A stretch of DNA of 64,000 bases from Mimachlamys varia (lineage: Eukaryota > Mollusca > Bivalvia > Pectinida > Pectinidae). The stretch is from positions 1,254,001 to 1,318,000 of the forward strand of contig OX392528.1 of assembly GCA_947623455.1 (NCBI GenBank). Reading direction: 5' to 3'. The notes under the pieces were generated by a model. It did no database searches and was not told where the DNA came from. It saw only the letters and a list, made by a program, of their open reading frames with translations. Position numbers and translations under genes: made by a program. This document shows positions 23,901-38,900 of the stretch, one piece after another. Each line of letters starts with the position of its first letter. The first letter of the stretch is position 1.

Positions 23901-26900
23901 TGGACACTAGGTAACATGTATTCCTCTGGACACTAGGTAACGTGTATACTTCTGGACACTAGGTAACATGTATTCCCTTGGACACTAGGTAACGTGTATA
24001 CTTCTGGACACTAGGTAACATGTATTCCTCTGGACACTAGGTAACGTGTTTACTTCTGGACACTAGGTAACATGTATTCCTCTGGACACTAGGTAACATG
24101 TATACTTCTGGACACTAGGTAACGCGTATTCTCTTGGACACTAGGAAACGTGTATTCCTCTGGACACTAGGTAACATGTATTCTTCTGGACACTAGGTAA
24201 CGTGTATACTTCTGGACACTAGGTAACGTGTATTCTCCTGGACACTAGGAAACGTGTATTCTCCTGGACACTAGGTAACGTGTATATTCTGGACACTAGG
24301 TAACATGTATTCCTCTGGACACTAGGTAACATGTATTCTTCTGGACACTAGGAAACGTGTATTCTTCTGGACACTAGGTAACGTGTATACTTCTGGACAC
24401 TAGGTAACGTGTATTCTCCTGGACACTAGGAAACGTGTATTCTCCTGGACACTAGGTAACGTGTATATTCTGGACACTAGGTAACGTGTATTCCTCTGGA
24501 CACTAGGTAACGTGTATTCCTCTGGACACTAGGTAACATGTATTCCTCTGGACACTAGGTAACGTGTATTCCTCTGGACACTAGGTAACGTGTATACTTC
24601 TGGACACTAGGTAACATGTATTCTTCTGGACACTAGGAAACGTGTATTCTTCTGGACACTAGGTAACATGTATTCTTCTGGACACTAGGAAACGTGTATT
24701 CTTCTGGACACTAGTTAAAGTGTATACTTCTGGACACTAGGTAACGTGTATTCTCCTGGACACTAGGAAACGTGTATTCTCCTGGACACTAGGTAACGTG
24801 TATATTCTGGACACTAGGTAACATGTATTCCTCTGGACACTAGGTAACATGTATTCTTCTGGACACTAGGAAACGTGTATTCTTCTGGACACTAGGTAAC
24901 ATGTATTCTTCTGGACACTAGGAAACGTGTATTCTTCTGGACACTAGGTAACGTGTATTCCTCTGGACACTAGGTAACATGTATTCCTCTGGACACTAGG
25001 TAACGTGTATTCCTCTGGACACTAGGTAACATGTATTCGTCTGGACACTAGGTAACGTGTATACTTCTGGACACTAAGTAACATGTATTCTTCTGGACAC
25101 TAGGTAACGTGTATACTTCTGGACACTAGGTAACATGTATTCCTCTGGATACTAGGTAACGTGTATACTTCTGGACACTAAGTAACATGTATTCTTCTGG
25201 ACACTAGGTAACGTGTATACTTCTGGACACTAAGTAACATGTATTCTTCTGGACACTAGGTAACGTGTATACTTCTGGACACTAGGTAACGTGTATTCTC
25301 CTGGAAACTAGGAAACGTGTATTCTTCTGGACACTAGGTAACGTGTATTCTTCTGGACACTAGGAAACGTGTATTCTTCTGTACACCAGGTAATGTGTAT
25401 TCTTCTGGACACTAGGTAACGTGTATTCTTCTGGACACTAGGTAACATGTATTCTTCTGGACACTAGGAAACGTGTATTCTTCTGGACACTAGGTAACAT
25501 GTATTCTTCTGGACACTAGGAAACGTGTATTCTTCTTGACACTAGTTAAAGTGTATACTTCTGGACACTAGGTAACGCGTTTTCTACTAGACACTAGGTA
25601 ACATGTATTCCTCTGGACACTAGGTAACGTGTATTCCTCTGGACACTAGGTAATATGTATTCGTCTGGACACTAGGTAACGTGTATACTTCTGGACACTA
25701 AGTAACATGTATTCTTCTGGACACTAGGTAACGTGTATACTTCTGGACACTAGGTAACATGTATTCCTCTGGATACTAGGTAACGTGTATTCTCCTGGAC
25801 ACTAGGAAACGTGTATTCTTCTGGACACTAGGTAACGTGTATTCTTCTGGACACTAGGAAACGTGTATTCTTCTGTACACTAGGTAATGTGTATTCTTCT
25901 GGACACTAGGTAATGTGTATTCTTCTGGACACTAGGTAACGTGTATTCTTCTGGACACTATGAAACTTGTATTCTTCTGGACACTAGGTAACGTGTATAC
26001 TTCTGGACACTAGGTAACATGTATTCCTCTGGAACTAGGTAACATGTATACTTCTGGACACTAGGTAACGCGTATTCTCCTGGACACTAGGTAACGTGTA
26101 TATTCTGGACACTAGGTAACATGTATTCTCCTGGACACTAGGTAACGTGTATATTCTGGACACTAGGTAACGTGTATTCCTCTGGACACTAGGTAACGTG
26201 TATTCCTCTGGACACTAGGTAACGTGTATACTTCTGGACACTAAGTAACGTGTATTCTCCTGGACACTAGGAAACGTGTATTCTCCTGGACACTAGGTAA
26301 CGTGTATATTCTGGACACTAGGAAACGTGTATTCTCCTGGACACTAGGTAACGTGTATATTCTGGACACTAGGTAACGTGTATTCTTCTGGACACTGGGT
26401 AACATGTATTCCTCTGGACACTAGGTAACATGTTTTCCTCTGGACACTAGGTAACGTGTATACTTCTGGACACTAGGTAACATGTATTCTTCTCGACACT
26501 AGGAAACGTGTATTCTTCTGGACAATAGGTAACATGTATTCTTCTGGACACTAGGAAACGTGTATTCTCCTGGACACTAGTTAAAGTGTATACTTCTTGA
26601 CACTAGGTAACGCGTATTCTTCTGGACGCTAGGTAACATGTATTCCTCTGGACACTAGGTAACGTTTATTCCTCTGGACACTAGATAACGTGTATTCCTC
26701 TGGACACTAGGTAACGTGTATACTTCTGGACACTAGATAACGTGTATTCCTCTGGACACTAGATAACGTGTATTCCTCTGGACACTAGGTAACGTGCATT
26801 CTTCTGGACACTAGGTAATGTGTATACTTCTGGACACTAGGTAACGTGTATACTTCTGGACACTAGGTAACATGTATTCCTCTGGACACTAGGTAACATG

Positions 26901-29900
26901 TATTCCTCTGGATACTAGGTAACGTGTATTCTTCTGGACACTAGGAAACGTGTATTCTTCTGGACAGTAGGTAACATGTATTCCTCTGGACACTAGGAAA
27001 CGTGTATACTTCTGGACACTAGGTAACGTATATACTTCTGGACACTAGGTAACGTGTATTCTTCTGGACACTAGGAAACGTGTATTCTTCTGGACACTAG
27101 GTAACGTGTATTCTTCTGGACACTAGGTAACGTGTATTCTTCTGGACACTAGGAAACGTGTATTCTTCTGGACACTAGGTAACGTATATACTTCTGGACA
27201 CTAGGTAACGTGTATTCTCCTGGACACTAGGAAACGTGTATTCTCCTGGACACTAGGTAACGTGTATTCTTCTGGACACTAGGTAACGTGTATTCTTCTG
27301 GACACTAGTTAAATTGTATACTTCTGGACACTAGGTAACGTGTATTCTTCTGGACGCTATGTAACGTGTATACTTCTGGACACTAGGTAACGTGTATTCT
27401 CCTGGACACTAGGTAACATGTATTCCTCTGGACACTTGGTAACATGTATTCTTCTGGACACTACGTAACGCGTATTCTTCTGGACACCAGGTAACGTGTA
27501 TTCCTCTGGACACTAGGAAACGTGTATACTTCTGGACACTAGGTAACGTGTATTCTCCTGGACACTAGGTAACATGTATTCCTCTAGACACTGGGTAACG
27601 TGTATTCTTCTGGACACTAGGTAACGTGTATTCTTCTGGACACTAGGTAACGTGTATACTTCTGGACACTAGGAAACGTGTATACTTCTGGACACTAGGT
27701 AACGCGTATTATCCTGGACACTAGATAACGGGTATATTCTGGACACTAGATAACGTGAATTCTTCTGGACACTAGGTAACGTGTATTCTTCTGGACACTA
27801 GTTAAAGTGTATACTTCTGGACACTAGGTAACGCGTATTCTTCTGGACGCTAGGTAACATGTATTCCTCTGGACACTAGATAACGTGTATTCTTCTGGAC
27901 AGTAGGAAACTTGTATTCTTCTGGACACTAGGTAACGTGTATACTTCTGGACACTAGGTAACGTGTATACTTCTGGACACTAGGTAACATATATTCTTCT
28001 GGACACTAGTTAAAGTGTATACTTCTGGACACTAGGTAACGTGTATACTTCTGGGCACTAGGTATCATGTATTCTTCTGGACACTAGTTAAAGTGTATAC
28101 TTCTGGACACTAGGTAACGCGTATTCTTCTGGACGCTAGGTAACATGTATTCCTCTGGACACTAGATAACGTGTATTCTTCTGGACAGTAGGAAACTTGT
28201 ATTCTTCTGGACACTAGGTAACGTGTATACTTCTGGACACTAGGTAACGTGTATTCTTCAGGACACTAGGTAACGTGTATACTTCTGGACACTAGGTAAC
28301 GTGTATTCTTCAGGACACTAGGTAACGTGTATTCTTCTGGACACTAGGTAACATGTATTCTTCTGGACACTAGGTAACATGTATTCTTCTGGACACTAGT
28401 TAAAGTGTATTCTTCTGGACACTAGGTAACGTGTATTCTTCTGGACACTAGGTAACGTGTATTCTTCTGGACACTAGGTAACGTGTATTCTTCTGGACAC
28501 TAGGTAACGTGTATTCTTCTGGACACTAGGTAACGTGTATTCTTCTGGACACTAGGTAACGTGTATACTTCTGGACACTAGGTAACGTGTATTCTTCTGG
28601 ACACTAGGTAACGTGTATTCTTCTGGACACTAGGTAACGTGTATTCTTCTGGACACTAGTTAAAGTGTATTCTTCTGGACACTAGGTAACGTGTATTCTT
28701 CTGGACACTAGGTAACATGTATTCTCCTGGACACTAGGTAACGTGTATTCTCATGAACACTAGGTAACGTGTATTCTTCTGGATACTAGGTAACGTGTAT
28801 TCTTCTGGACTCTAGGTAACGTGTATACTTCTGGACACTAGGTAACATGTATTCTTCTGGACACTAGGTAACATGTATTCTCCTGGACACTAGGTAACGT
28901 GTATTCTCATGAACACTAGGTAACGTGTATTCTTCTGGATACTAGGAAACGTGTATTCTTCTGGACTCTAGGTAACGTGTATACTTCTGGACACTAGGTA
29001 ACGTGTATTCTCCTGGACACTAGGTAACGAGTATATTCTGGACACTGGGTAACATGTATTCTTCTGGACACTAGTTAAAGTGTATACTTCTGGACACTAG
29101 GTAACGCGTATTATCCTGGACACTAGATAACGGGTATATTCTGGACACTAGATAACGTGTATTCTTCTGGACACTAGGTAACGTGTATTCTTCTGGACAC
29201 TGGGTAACGTGTATACTTCTGGACACTAGGTAACGTGTATTCTTCAGGACACTAGGTAACGTGTATTCTTCTGGACACTAGGTAACATGTATTCTTCTGG
29301 ACACTAGGTAACATGTATTCTTCTGGACACTAGTTAAAGTGTATTCTTCTGGACACTAGTTAAAGTGTATACTTCTGGACACTAGGTAACATGTATTCTT
29401 CTGGACACTGGGTAACGTGTATACTTCTGGACACTAGGTAACGTGTATTCTTCAGGACACTAGGTAACATGTATTCTTCTGGACACTAGGTAACGTGTAT
29501 TCTTCTGGACACTAGTTAAAGTGTATACTTCTGGACACTAGGTAACATGTATTCTTCTGGACACTGGGTAACGTGTATACTTCTGGACACTAGGTAACGT
29601 GTATTCTTCAGGACACTAGGTAACGTGTATTCTTCTGGACACTAGGTAACGTGTATTCTTCTGGACACTAGTTAAAGTGTATTCTTCTGGACACTAGGAA
29701 ACGTGTATACTTCTGGACACTAGGTAACATGTATTCTTCTGGACACTAGGTAACATGTATTCTCCTGGACACTAGGTAACGTGTATTCTCCTGAACACTA
29801 GGTAACGTGTATTCTTCTGGATACTAGGTAACGTGTATTCTTCTGGACTCTAGGTAACGTGTATACTTCTGGACACTAGGTAACGTGTATTCTCCTGGAC

Positions 29901-32900
29901 ACTATGTAACATGTATTCTTCTGGACACTAGGTAACGCGTATACTTCTGGACACTGGGTAACATGTATTCTTCTGGACACTAGTTAAAGTGTATACTTCT
30001 GGACACTAGGTAACGCGTATTATCCTGGACACTAGATAACGGGTATATTCTGGACACTACATAACGTGTATTCTTCTGGACACTAGGTAACGTGTTTTCT
30101 TCTGGACACTAGTTAAAGTGTATACTTCTGGACACTAGGTAACGCGTATTATCCTGGACACTAGGTAACGGGTATATTCTGGACACTAGGTAACGTGTAT
30201 TCTTCTGGACACTAGGTAACGTGTATTCTTCTGGACACTAGTTAAAATGTATAATTCTGGACACTAGGTAACATGTATTCTTCTGGACACTGGGTAACGT
30301 GTATTCTTCTGGACACTAGTTAAAATGTATAATTCTGGACACTAGGTAACGTGTATACTTCTGGACACTAGGTAACATGTATTCTTCTGGACACTAGTTA
30401 AAGTGTATACTTCTGGGCACTAGGTATCATGTATTCTTCTGGACACTAGTTAAAGTGTGTACTTCTGGACACTAGGTAACGTGTATACTTCTGGACACTA
30501 GGTAACGTGTATTCTTCAGGACACTAGGTAACGTGTATTCTTCTGGACACTAGGTAACATGTATTCTTCTGGACACTAGTTAAAGTGTATACTTCTGGAC
30601 ACTAGGTAACGTGTATTCTTCTGGACACTAGTTAAAGTGTATTCTTCTGGACACTAGGAAACGTGTATACTTCTGGACACTAGGTAACATGTATTCTTCT
30701 GGACACTAGGTAACATGTATTCTCCTGGACACTAGGTAACGTATATTCTCATGAACACTAGGTAACGTGTATTCTTCTGGATACTAGGTAACGTGTATTC
30801 TTCTGGACTCTAGGTAACGTGTATACTTCTGGACACTAGGTAACGTGTATTCTCCTGGACACTAGGTAACGAATATATTCTGGACACTGGGTAACATGTA
30901 TTCTTCTGGACACTAGTTAAAGTGTATACTTCTGGACACTAGGTAACGCGTATTATCCTGGACACTAGATAACGGGTATATTCTGGACACTAGATAACGT
31001 GTATTCTTCTGGACACTAGGTAACGTGTATTCTTCTGGACACCAGGTAACATGTATTCTTCTGGACACTAGGTAACATGTATTCTTCTGGACACTGGGTA
31101 ACGTGTATACTTCTGGACACTAGGTAACGTGTATTCTTCAGGACACTAGGTAACGTGTATTCTTCTGGACACTAGGTAACATGTATTCTTCTGGACACTA
31201 GGTAACATGTATTCTTCTGGACACTAGTTAAAGTGTATTCTTCTGGACACTAGGAAACGTGTATACTTCTGGACACTAGGTAACATGTATTCTTGTGGAC
31301 ACTAGGTAACATGTATTCTCCTGGACACTAGGTAACGTGTATTCTCCTGAACACTAGGTAACGTGTATTCTTCTGGATACTAGGTAACGTGTATTCTTCT
31401 GGACTCTAGGTAACGTGTATACTTCTGGACACTAGGTAACGTGTATTCTCCTGGACACTAGGTAACGAGTATATTCTGGACACTGGGTAACATGTATTCT
31501 TCTGGACACTAGTTAAAGTGTATACTTCTGGACACTAGGTAACGCGTATTCTGGACACTAGATAACGTGTATTCTTCTGGACACTAGGTAACGTGTATTC
31601 TTCTGGACACTAGTTAAAGTGTATACTTCTGGACACTAGGTAACGCGTATTATCCTGGACACTAGGTAACGGGTATATTCTGGACACTAGGTAACGTGTA
31701 TTCTTCTGGACACTAGGTAACGTGTATTCTTCTGGACACTAGTTAAAGTGTATACTTCTGGACACTAGGTAACATGTATTCTTCTGGACACTGGGTAACG
31801 TGTATTCTTCTGGACACTAGTTAAAATGTATACTTCTGGACACTAGGTAACGTGTATACTTCTGGACACTAGGTAACATATATTCTTCTGGACACTAGTT
31901 AAAGTGTATACTTCTAGACTCTAGGTAACGTGTATACTTGTGGACACTAGGTAACGTGTATTCTTCAGGACACTAGGTAACGTGTATTCTTCTGGACACT
32001 AGGTAACATGTATTCTTCTGGACACTAGGTAACATGTATTCTTCTGGACACTAGTTAAAGTGTATTCTTCTGGACACTAGGTATCGTGTATTCTTCTGGA
32101 CACTAGGTAACGTGTATTCTCCTGGACACTAGGTAACATGTATTCTTCTGGATACTAGGTAACATGTATTCTTCTGGACACTAGGTAACGTGTATACTTC
32201 TGGACACTAGGTAACGTGTATTCTCCTGGACACTAGGTAACGTGTATTCTTCTGGACACTAGGTAACGTGTATTCTTCTGGATACTAGGTAACGTGTATT
32301 CTTCTGGACACTAGTTAAAGTGTATACTTCTGGACACTAGGTAACGCGTATTCTCCTGGACACTAGGTAACGTGTATATTCTGGACACTAGGTAACGTGT
32401 ATTCTTCTGGATACTAGGTAACGTGTATTCTTCTGGACACTAGGTAACGTGTATTCTTCTGGATACTAGGTAACGTGTATTCTTCTGGACACTAGGTAAC
32501 GTGTATACTTCTGGACACTAGGTAACGTGTATTCTCCTGGACACTAGGTAATGTGTATTCTTCTGGACACTAGGTAACGTGTATTCTTCTGGATACTAGG
32601 TAACGTGTATTCTTCTGGACACTAGTTAAAGTGTATACTTCTGGACACTAGGTAACGCGTATTCTCCTGGACACTAGGTAACGTGTATACTTCTGGACAC
32701 TAGGTAACGTGTATTCTCATGGACACTAGGTAACGTGTATACTTCTGGACATTCTAGGTAACATATATTCCTCTGGACACTAGGTAACGTGTATTCTTCT
32801 TGACACTAGGTAACGTGTATTCTCATGGACACTTTAGCATTGTTGTAGAGATTATCATTTCAGTTAATTGTCTCTGGTTGTAATTGTACTGTGTTTTACT

Positions 32901-35900
32901 AATGCTGTGTGTTTTATTCACAGGTGGTAAAGTTAACGCTGTGGTGTTTGGTACAGGTACGGGCGGAACATTGGCAGGTAATTATTTGTCCATCTATCTG
33001 TAACAGCATACGTACCTGTGCATTGTCCTTAAGTAATTATGACCTTCACCCAGAGGTCAGATATCAAAAAGGTCTGATCGTTACAATCTGGTGTAGTTTA
33101 TTTACGCCATATAAACAGCTTGGATGACTAAAACACACATGCATGCAGCACCTTTTAAAATTTAGTAATAGATACAGTATGCTGAAAACATGACGTAAAC
33201 TCCATCATACAGCTGTTCCCTCCTTCTAAGACTCGTCGTTGATGATATGGGCCACAAGGTGGGCATCGCAGAGGTAATATAAAGACGGCCTCCTGGTGGA
33301 TGAGATTGAGTTTATATGTTGAGTGCATGCGTAGTCTCCTTACAATAGTCCTGAACTTGTACCGATTCAAAATTATATCAAAATGAAGTGTACTTTCGAA
33401 ATACCCCTTAAGAACACACCACCCGGTCACATTATACTGACAACAGTGGAGTGAACCAATCGTTCCATACCCATAAAGCTGCGTGTCAAGCAGACAGGGG
33501 GTAATTAAGTTATAACTTCCACTTTTTGAGACTCTAAAAGTACAATGTAAAAGACAATGTCAAGGGTGACATAAGGAAGGAGAAAGCGTTACAGAAAAAT
33601 AACATCCCACATTTAGTCGCCTCTTACTAATCATGCAACCGTGTCAGCTGGTACAAGTATTACGCCCTACCTGCTGGGCTCTGATTGCTTCAAACAACGG
33701 TGTATACCAATGTGATATGCCAACTTTCCCTCAGTTTGTCTAATTACGTAAAACAATAATTATTCAAAGGTCAAGCTCATATTTTGTGTTCCCCAAGGCC
33801 ATGGAGTCAAAGGTCAATGTCAAATTTTACATTTCTGTACTGCCTAACATTTTGATATGACGTTATAAAGCGAAATTGTTCTGTATCAAAAAACGAAGCG
33901 TCAACACAACTATAATCCGAACTCAAAACCGATCAAACCAGGTGCAAAATAGGACCAAAGAAAATATTTACATGTAGACCCTCGAAAGGTACATGTAAGT
34001 CTTGGTCACATCCAAGTAAACACCAAGTCCTCAAAATAATAACCAAATAATCATTCTCAATCACAACAAGTAAGCACACCAATGGGTATACTCAAAACGT
34101 CCACACACAGCATGTGTGTTACGTCATCTTTCAAATCACACAAAGATACAGAATATTTCTCAATGATATGAGGGTATTTGTCAATGTGTTTTTTAAACTA
34201 TTTTTACCCTTTTAAATTCAGATTATAACTGACTATCATCATGATTGAAGCGGCCAATCTTAGGTTAGCAATTGATGCTGCGGTTGAGTTTGATGAGGAT
34301 TTTTGTATTATTGCGATCAATGCATTTTGATTTTAGCTGATCGCACTCAAGTCTTGCACACACCAGATTGTCTCGGGTGTACTTTTTGGTAATAATGCTT
34401 TGAATATACCAAAGCTAGTGATGGTAATCTATGCAAAAATTCTTAGATTCTAACAACAGTTGTTGCGACTAAATTAAGCGTGACTGCAGTAGATATTAAA
34501 CTGAAACTTTTATGGGAATTCGTCCAAGAGAAATAATTTTCTCACTACCAAAATCTTGACTTGAGTTTGACAGGTTTGGTCAGCCCTAAATGATTAAAAT
34601 TCGCAGCTTCAATCAACCTTACCGTTGAATGTATCCTTGGATCGTCACCAAATCACAACTTGACCTGTATTTTATCTTGACGAGTCGATGTACATTCCAA
34701 TATCTTGGACCATTAATGAGTAATTGTGCGAAAATATGGTTTGATTCCTTCGATCGACATTTCATTCACTGTATAGAGACTACATATCGATTTGTCATTG
34801 TTTTAAACGTGTTCGCCACCCTAAAACACCTCTATTAAAAAATGCCAAAATCACTCAAGAAATGGCAAAGATATGACCAGAATGGTTTCTCGCCAAACGG
34901 GAAACTTTGGGGGCATGCTGGGAAAATTTGTAAATAGGGATTTCGAGAGAGAACCAAAAACGGCATCTTTGAAGCCTAGAACCTATACTACTAGTATAGC
35001 ACATACAAATGGGTTTTCCCCTATACGTATAAATACATACAACTCTGTCTCAGCTTAGAAGTTGTGAAGTAAGTTTGTCAGCAGTCGACATCGATCACGA
35101 AATTCGCGATATTCAGAGCAGGCCCTAGAATAACGAATCAACTGAGACATGTTAACACTATAGGAAGTAGAACAGGAATGTTACTATCAAGAAAGGGAAA
35201 GTTCACGATCGGTAAATCGAAATCGTCACGTCTATCACGAAGCTTAGTAGTTAGCTGTCCATGTTGGTAAAAGTTAAAGTAGATCGACTAGGTCAGCAAA
35301 CGTCTTGTTGTTTATAGACAACACATCGTCGATATAGCTGAAAGTAAAATTGAAAGATTTGGCAAGGCTTTTGTTACTCGTCCCGATAAGCCCCTCGACA
35401 GATTCAGCCTTATATGAAAACAAAAACAAGTTAGCCAAAAGTGGGACACAGTTAGTTCCCATTGGAATGCCAACACTCTGCATTGAAATCTTTATTCATA
35501 CATCATTTCCGATTAAGAGGTCAATTTTGAGGATTGCTGTAATGGCCCCAGATATTCTTATGAAGCTAACATTTGTACAATGTGTTAAGGATGACGTAAC
35601 ACACACATATGCTGCACTTTTTTAGTTTAGTGATACAAAGGTGTGTAGATACAGTATGCCGAAAAATGAATTAAACTGCACCATACAGCTGTGTCGCTCT
35701 CCTAGGACTCTTCAGTGATACTAGGGGCCAAAAGGTGGGAATCCAAAATTTCTTAACGTATGTAGAAGCAGAAGGGTCAGGTGCGTAAAACCGTTTTAAT
35801 TTATTAATTTAGAAGGAAAATTAAACTATTTCTGTATCATTTCAATTCGTGTACTAAGGAAATGTGTATATTATGTACATTGCCACTACTCAAATGAGAT

Positions 35901-38900
35901 TAACTATGGCTATGGAGGCTCCAGCAAACCTCGGGGACTAAAAAATCCACCAGCAGAGTCTGCCACCCCGTATCATTAATAATAATAATAATAATATACA
36001 ACATTTATATAGCGCTCTATATAATTTGTAAAATTACTCTAAAGCGCTTCACAACATGTAGATAATAATTTGATACTTACACTGCATAAATAAAGAAGTT
36101 ATTACAATCTAAGCTAATGTGATAATATAAACAATTGCATATAAATACCAACTACTTCTACTGTAGAAAAACAAATGTCAGTATATACATGACGTCTAAG
36201 TTGTCCCTAATATGCAGACGTGAAAAGGTACGTCTTCAGAAGTTTCTTGAATTTGGCCAGAGTATTTGTTTTTCGGATAGCGGATGGTAATCTATCCCAC
36301 AACGTGGCCGAAACTTTCCCAAAACACCGGTTTCCATAGGTCACAGTACGAGATTTTGGGACACACAACAATGATTCTGTCTTCGACCTCAGTGATCGTG
36401 ACGGCTGATACAGGGTAACTAGCTCCCGTATGTACTGGGGAGCTGTTCCATCCAGTGCCTTGTATGTGTATACCAAGATTTTATATTGTGACCTGTATTG
36501 TACTGATAGCCAGTGCAATGAATACAGAACAGGAGTGATGTGTTCTCTCTTTCTAACCCGAGAAACGAGACGTGCTGCCGTGTTCTGGACCTTCTGTAGG
36601 CGACTTGTCAATTTGTCAGATATACCACAGAGTAGAGCATTTCCATAGTCCAGCCGTGAGGTAACAAGTGAATGAACCAAAATATTGCATGCATCGGCAG
36701 TTATAAACTGCTGTATACAGCCGATGTTCCTGATCTGGTAGTAACAGGATTTGGCAAAAGCATTCACTTGTTTCTCCATGTTCAGTGAACTATCAAAGTA
36801 CATCCCTAGATTTTTAACAGTTGGGACAGCCTCTACAGTGTTTGTTCCGACCTTGAGCTGGAGAGCCGTTGATTGCTTACACTTTGGAGAAAAGACGATC
36901 AGTTCCGTCTTTTCCTGATTTAGCTTAAGCATGTTGGCATTCATCCAGCTTCTGATGTCTGCCAGACAAGCTTCCAGATTTTCTGATATGGTGTCCCAGC
37001 TGTCCTGTGGTCTGATGGCCATGTAGATCTGTGGTGTGTCATCAGCATAACAGTGATAACAAAGGTTATGTCAATGACAAATCTCACCGATTGGTTTTGA
37101 ATACATGCAGTATTTACGAGGTCCTAACACCGACCCTTGAGGACCCCATAATCCAGCATGCTGTCACGTGAAACAGAAGATCCGATTGCAATACACTGCC
37201 GTCGATCACTTAGATAGGACTGTATCCAGCATAAGGCGTCGTCAGTCACTCCGTACGAATACTCCAGACGTTTATGGAGTATGCTATGGTCAATGACGTC
37301 GAATGTAGCTGACAAGTCTAGCATGACGAGCACCGCTTTGCACTTGTTATCCAATGCAGAAGCTATGTCGTTATGCACACGTAGGAGGGCCGTCTCTGCT
37401 GAGTGTCCCATGCGATAGGCCGATTGCAGGTTGTCATGGAGACTGTTTGCATGTAGATGGGCCTCTAAACGCCGGGACACAGCCTTCTCCAAGATCTTCG
37501 ACAGAAAAGGCAAATTTGACACTGGACGGTAGTTCTTCAACTCCTCCTTATCCAATCCAGGCCTCTTCAGCAATGGTAAAGATGACGTGACGCATATATA
37601 TGCTGCACCTTTACCTATACCCTCTGCTATTTGACTTCCATCTGACCTTTAGTTATAGATACAGTATGCCGAAAAATTGAATTAAACTGCATCATTTTAA
37701 AGAAAATCTTGTACAACTTTTCAGGTCACCTGAGACGAGGTCTCAAGTGACCTATTCCAATCACTTTCCGTCGTGCATCGTGCGTAAACTTTTAACATTT
37801 TCGACTTCTACTCCAGAACGAGTGGATGGAATCTTTTCAAACTTGGCCAAAATGATCCTTAGTTAATGAGGATACAGATTTGAAAAAATTGGATCTGCCC
37901 GTACCCTAGGGGCTCGGGCGGGGCCTCAAAGGGAAAATTATCCAAAATTGCAAAAAGATTCCTCTCAAGACTCAGATGTACTACACCCTATTTCTCTACA
38001 AGTATAGAAAGATTATCAGGGGCTTTGTTTAATTTGTAAATTTCAATACCCCCAAGAGATCCGTTTCCCCATGGGGAGGGGATAAAGTTTACTATAGTTT
38101 ATATAGGGAAATAACACTTTTGGGTAAATTTTGTCCATTTGAAGAAGGAAATTATTCCTATTTCGCCACAATCATCCTTGGAGAACGATGAAATCAATCC
38201 GTAAAATTTGGATTCCTGCCCCTACCCCAGGGGCTAGGGCGGGGTCCAAAAGGGGAAATTATCCTTAATTTCAAAACTCTTCTCCAGACTCCGAGGTACT
38301 ACAACCTCTTTCTCTACATGTATAGAAAGATCTTCAGGAGCTTTGTGTAATTTGTAAATTTCAGTACTCCCGGGCTCTCCGTTTTCCTCTCGGGGAGGGG
38401 GTAATGTTAACTTCAGTTTATATAAGGAAATAACACTTTGGGTATATTTTGTCCAATTTTAAATAGGAAATTATTCCTGCTTGTCACAATCATTCTTGAA
38501 GAAAGTTGGAGTAAATCTGTAAAATTTGGATTTCTATCCCTACCCCAGGGGCAAGGGCGGGGCCCCAAAGGGGAAATTTCTTCTTCTCCAGACTCCGAGG
38601 TACTACAACCTCTTTCTCTACATGGATAGAAAGATCATCAGGGGCTTTGTTTAATTTGTCAATTTCAGTACCCCGGGCTCTTCTTTTCCCCTCGGGAAGG
38701 AGGTAAAGATTACTATTGTTTATATAAGAAAATAATACTATTAGGTATATTTTGTCCATATTTCTTAAGTTTCTGCTTAATGACAATCGTTCCAAAAGTT
38801 TTAGAATTGTTTTCCTGTAATAATATGACAACTGCTGTAATTCACTTAGTTTTTATGTTGATTTCATCATTGAAATTGAGCTACCATATCTATAACATTA

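Larger units (their letters stand above)
35975..37577 (-). mobile_element. CR1/L2-like LINE, 5'-truncated
   Basis: Minus-strand non-LTR retrotransposon with an RT part and the conserved C-terminal segment. It ends in a short 3' untranslated region with AAGCGCTTTAGAG and AGCGCTATAT and an (ATT)n tail (35977-35998 on plus reads as AAT repeats). Truncation at 37577 falls within RT domain 1-2, as usual for LINE insertions. A stop and a frame break separate its two reading frames. Confidence 0.82.

Noticed and set aside
19176..32832. CRISPR array or satellite centromere
   Set aside because: There are no unique spacers, the units are head-to-tail without gaps, and the array sits in an intron of a spliced gene. 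A centromeric satellite is unlikely at this size and place.
36430..36648. Plus-strand frames over the LINE (36430-36648, 37354-37590)
   Set aside because: They are shadows of the minus-strand reverse transcriptase.
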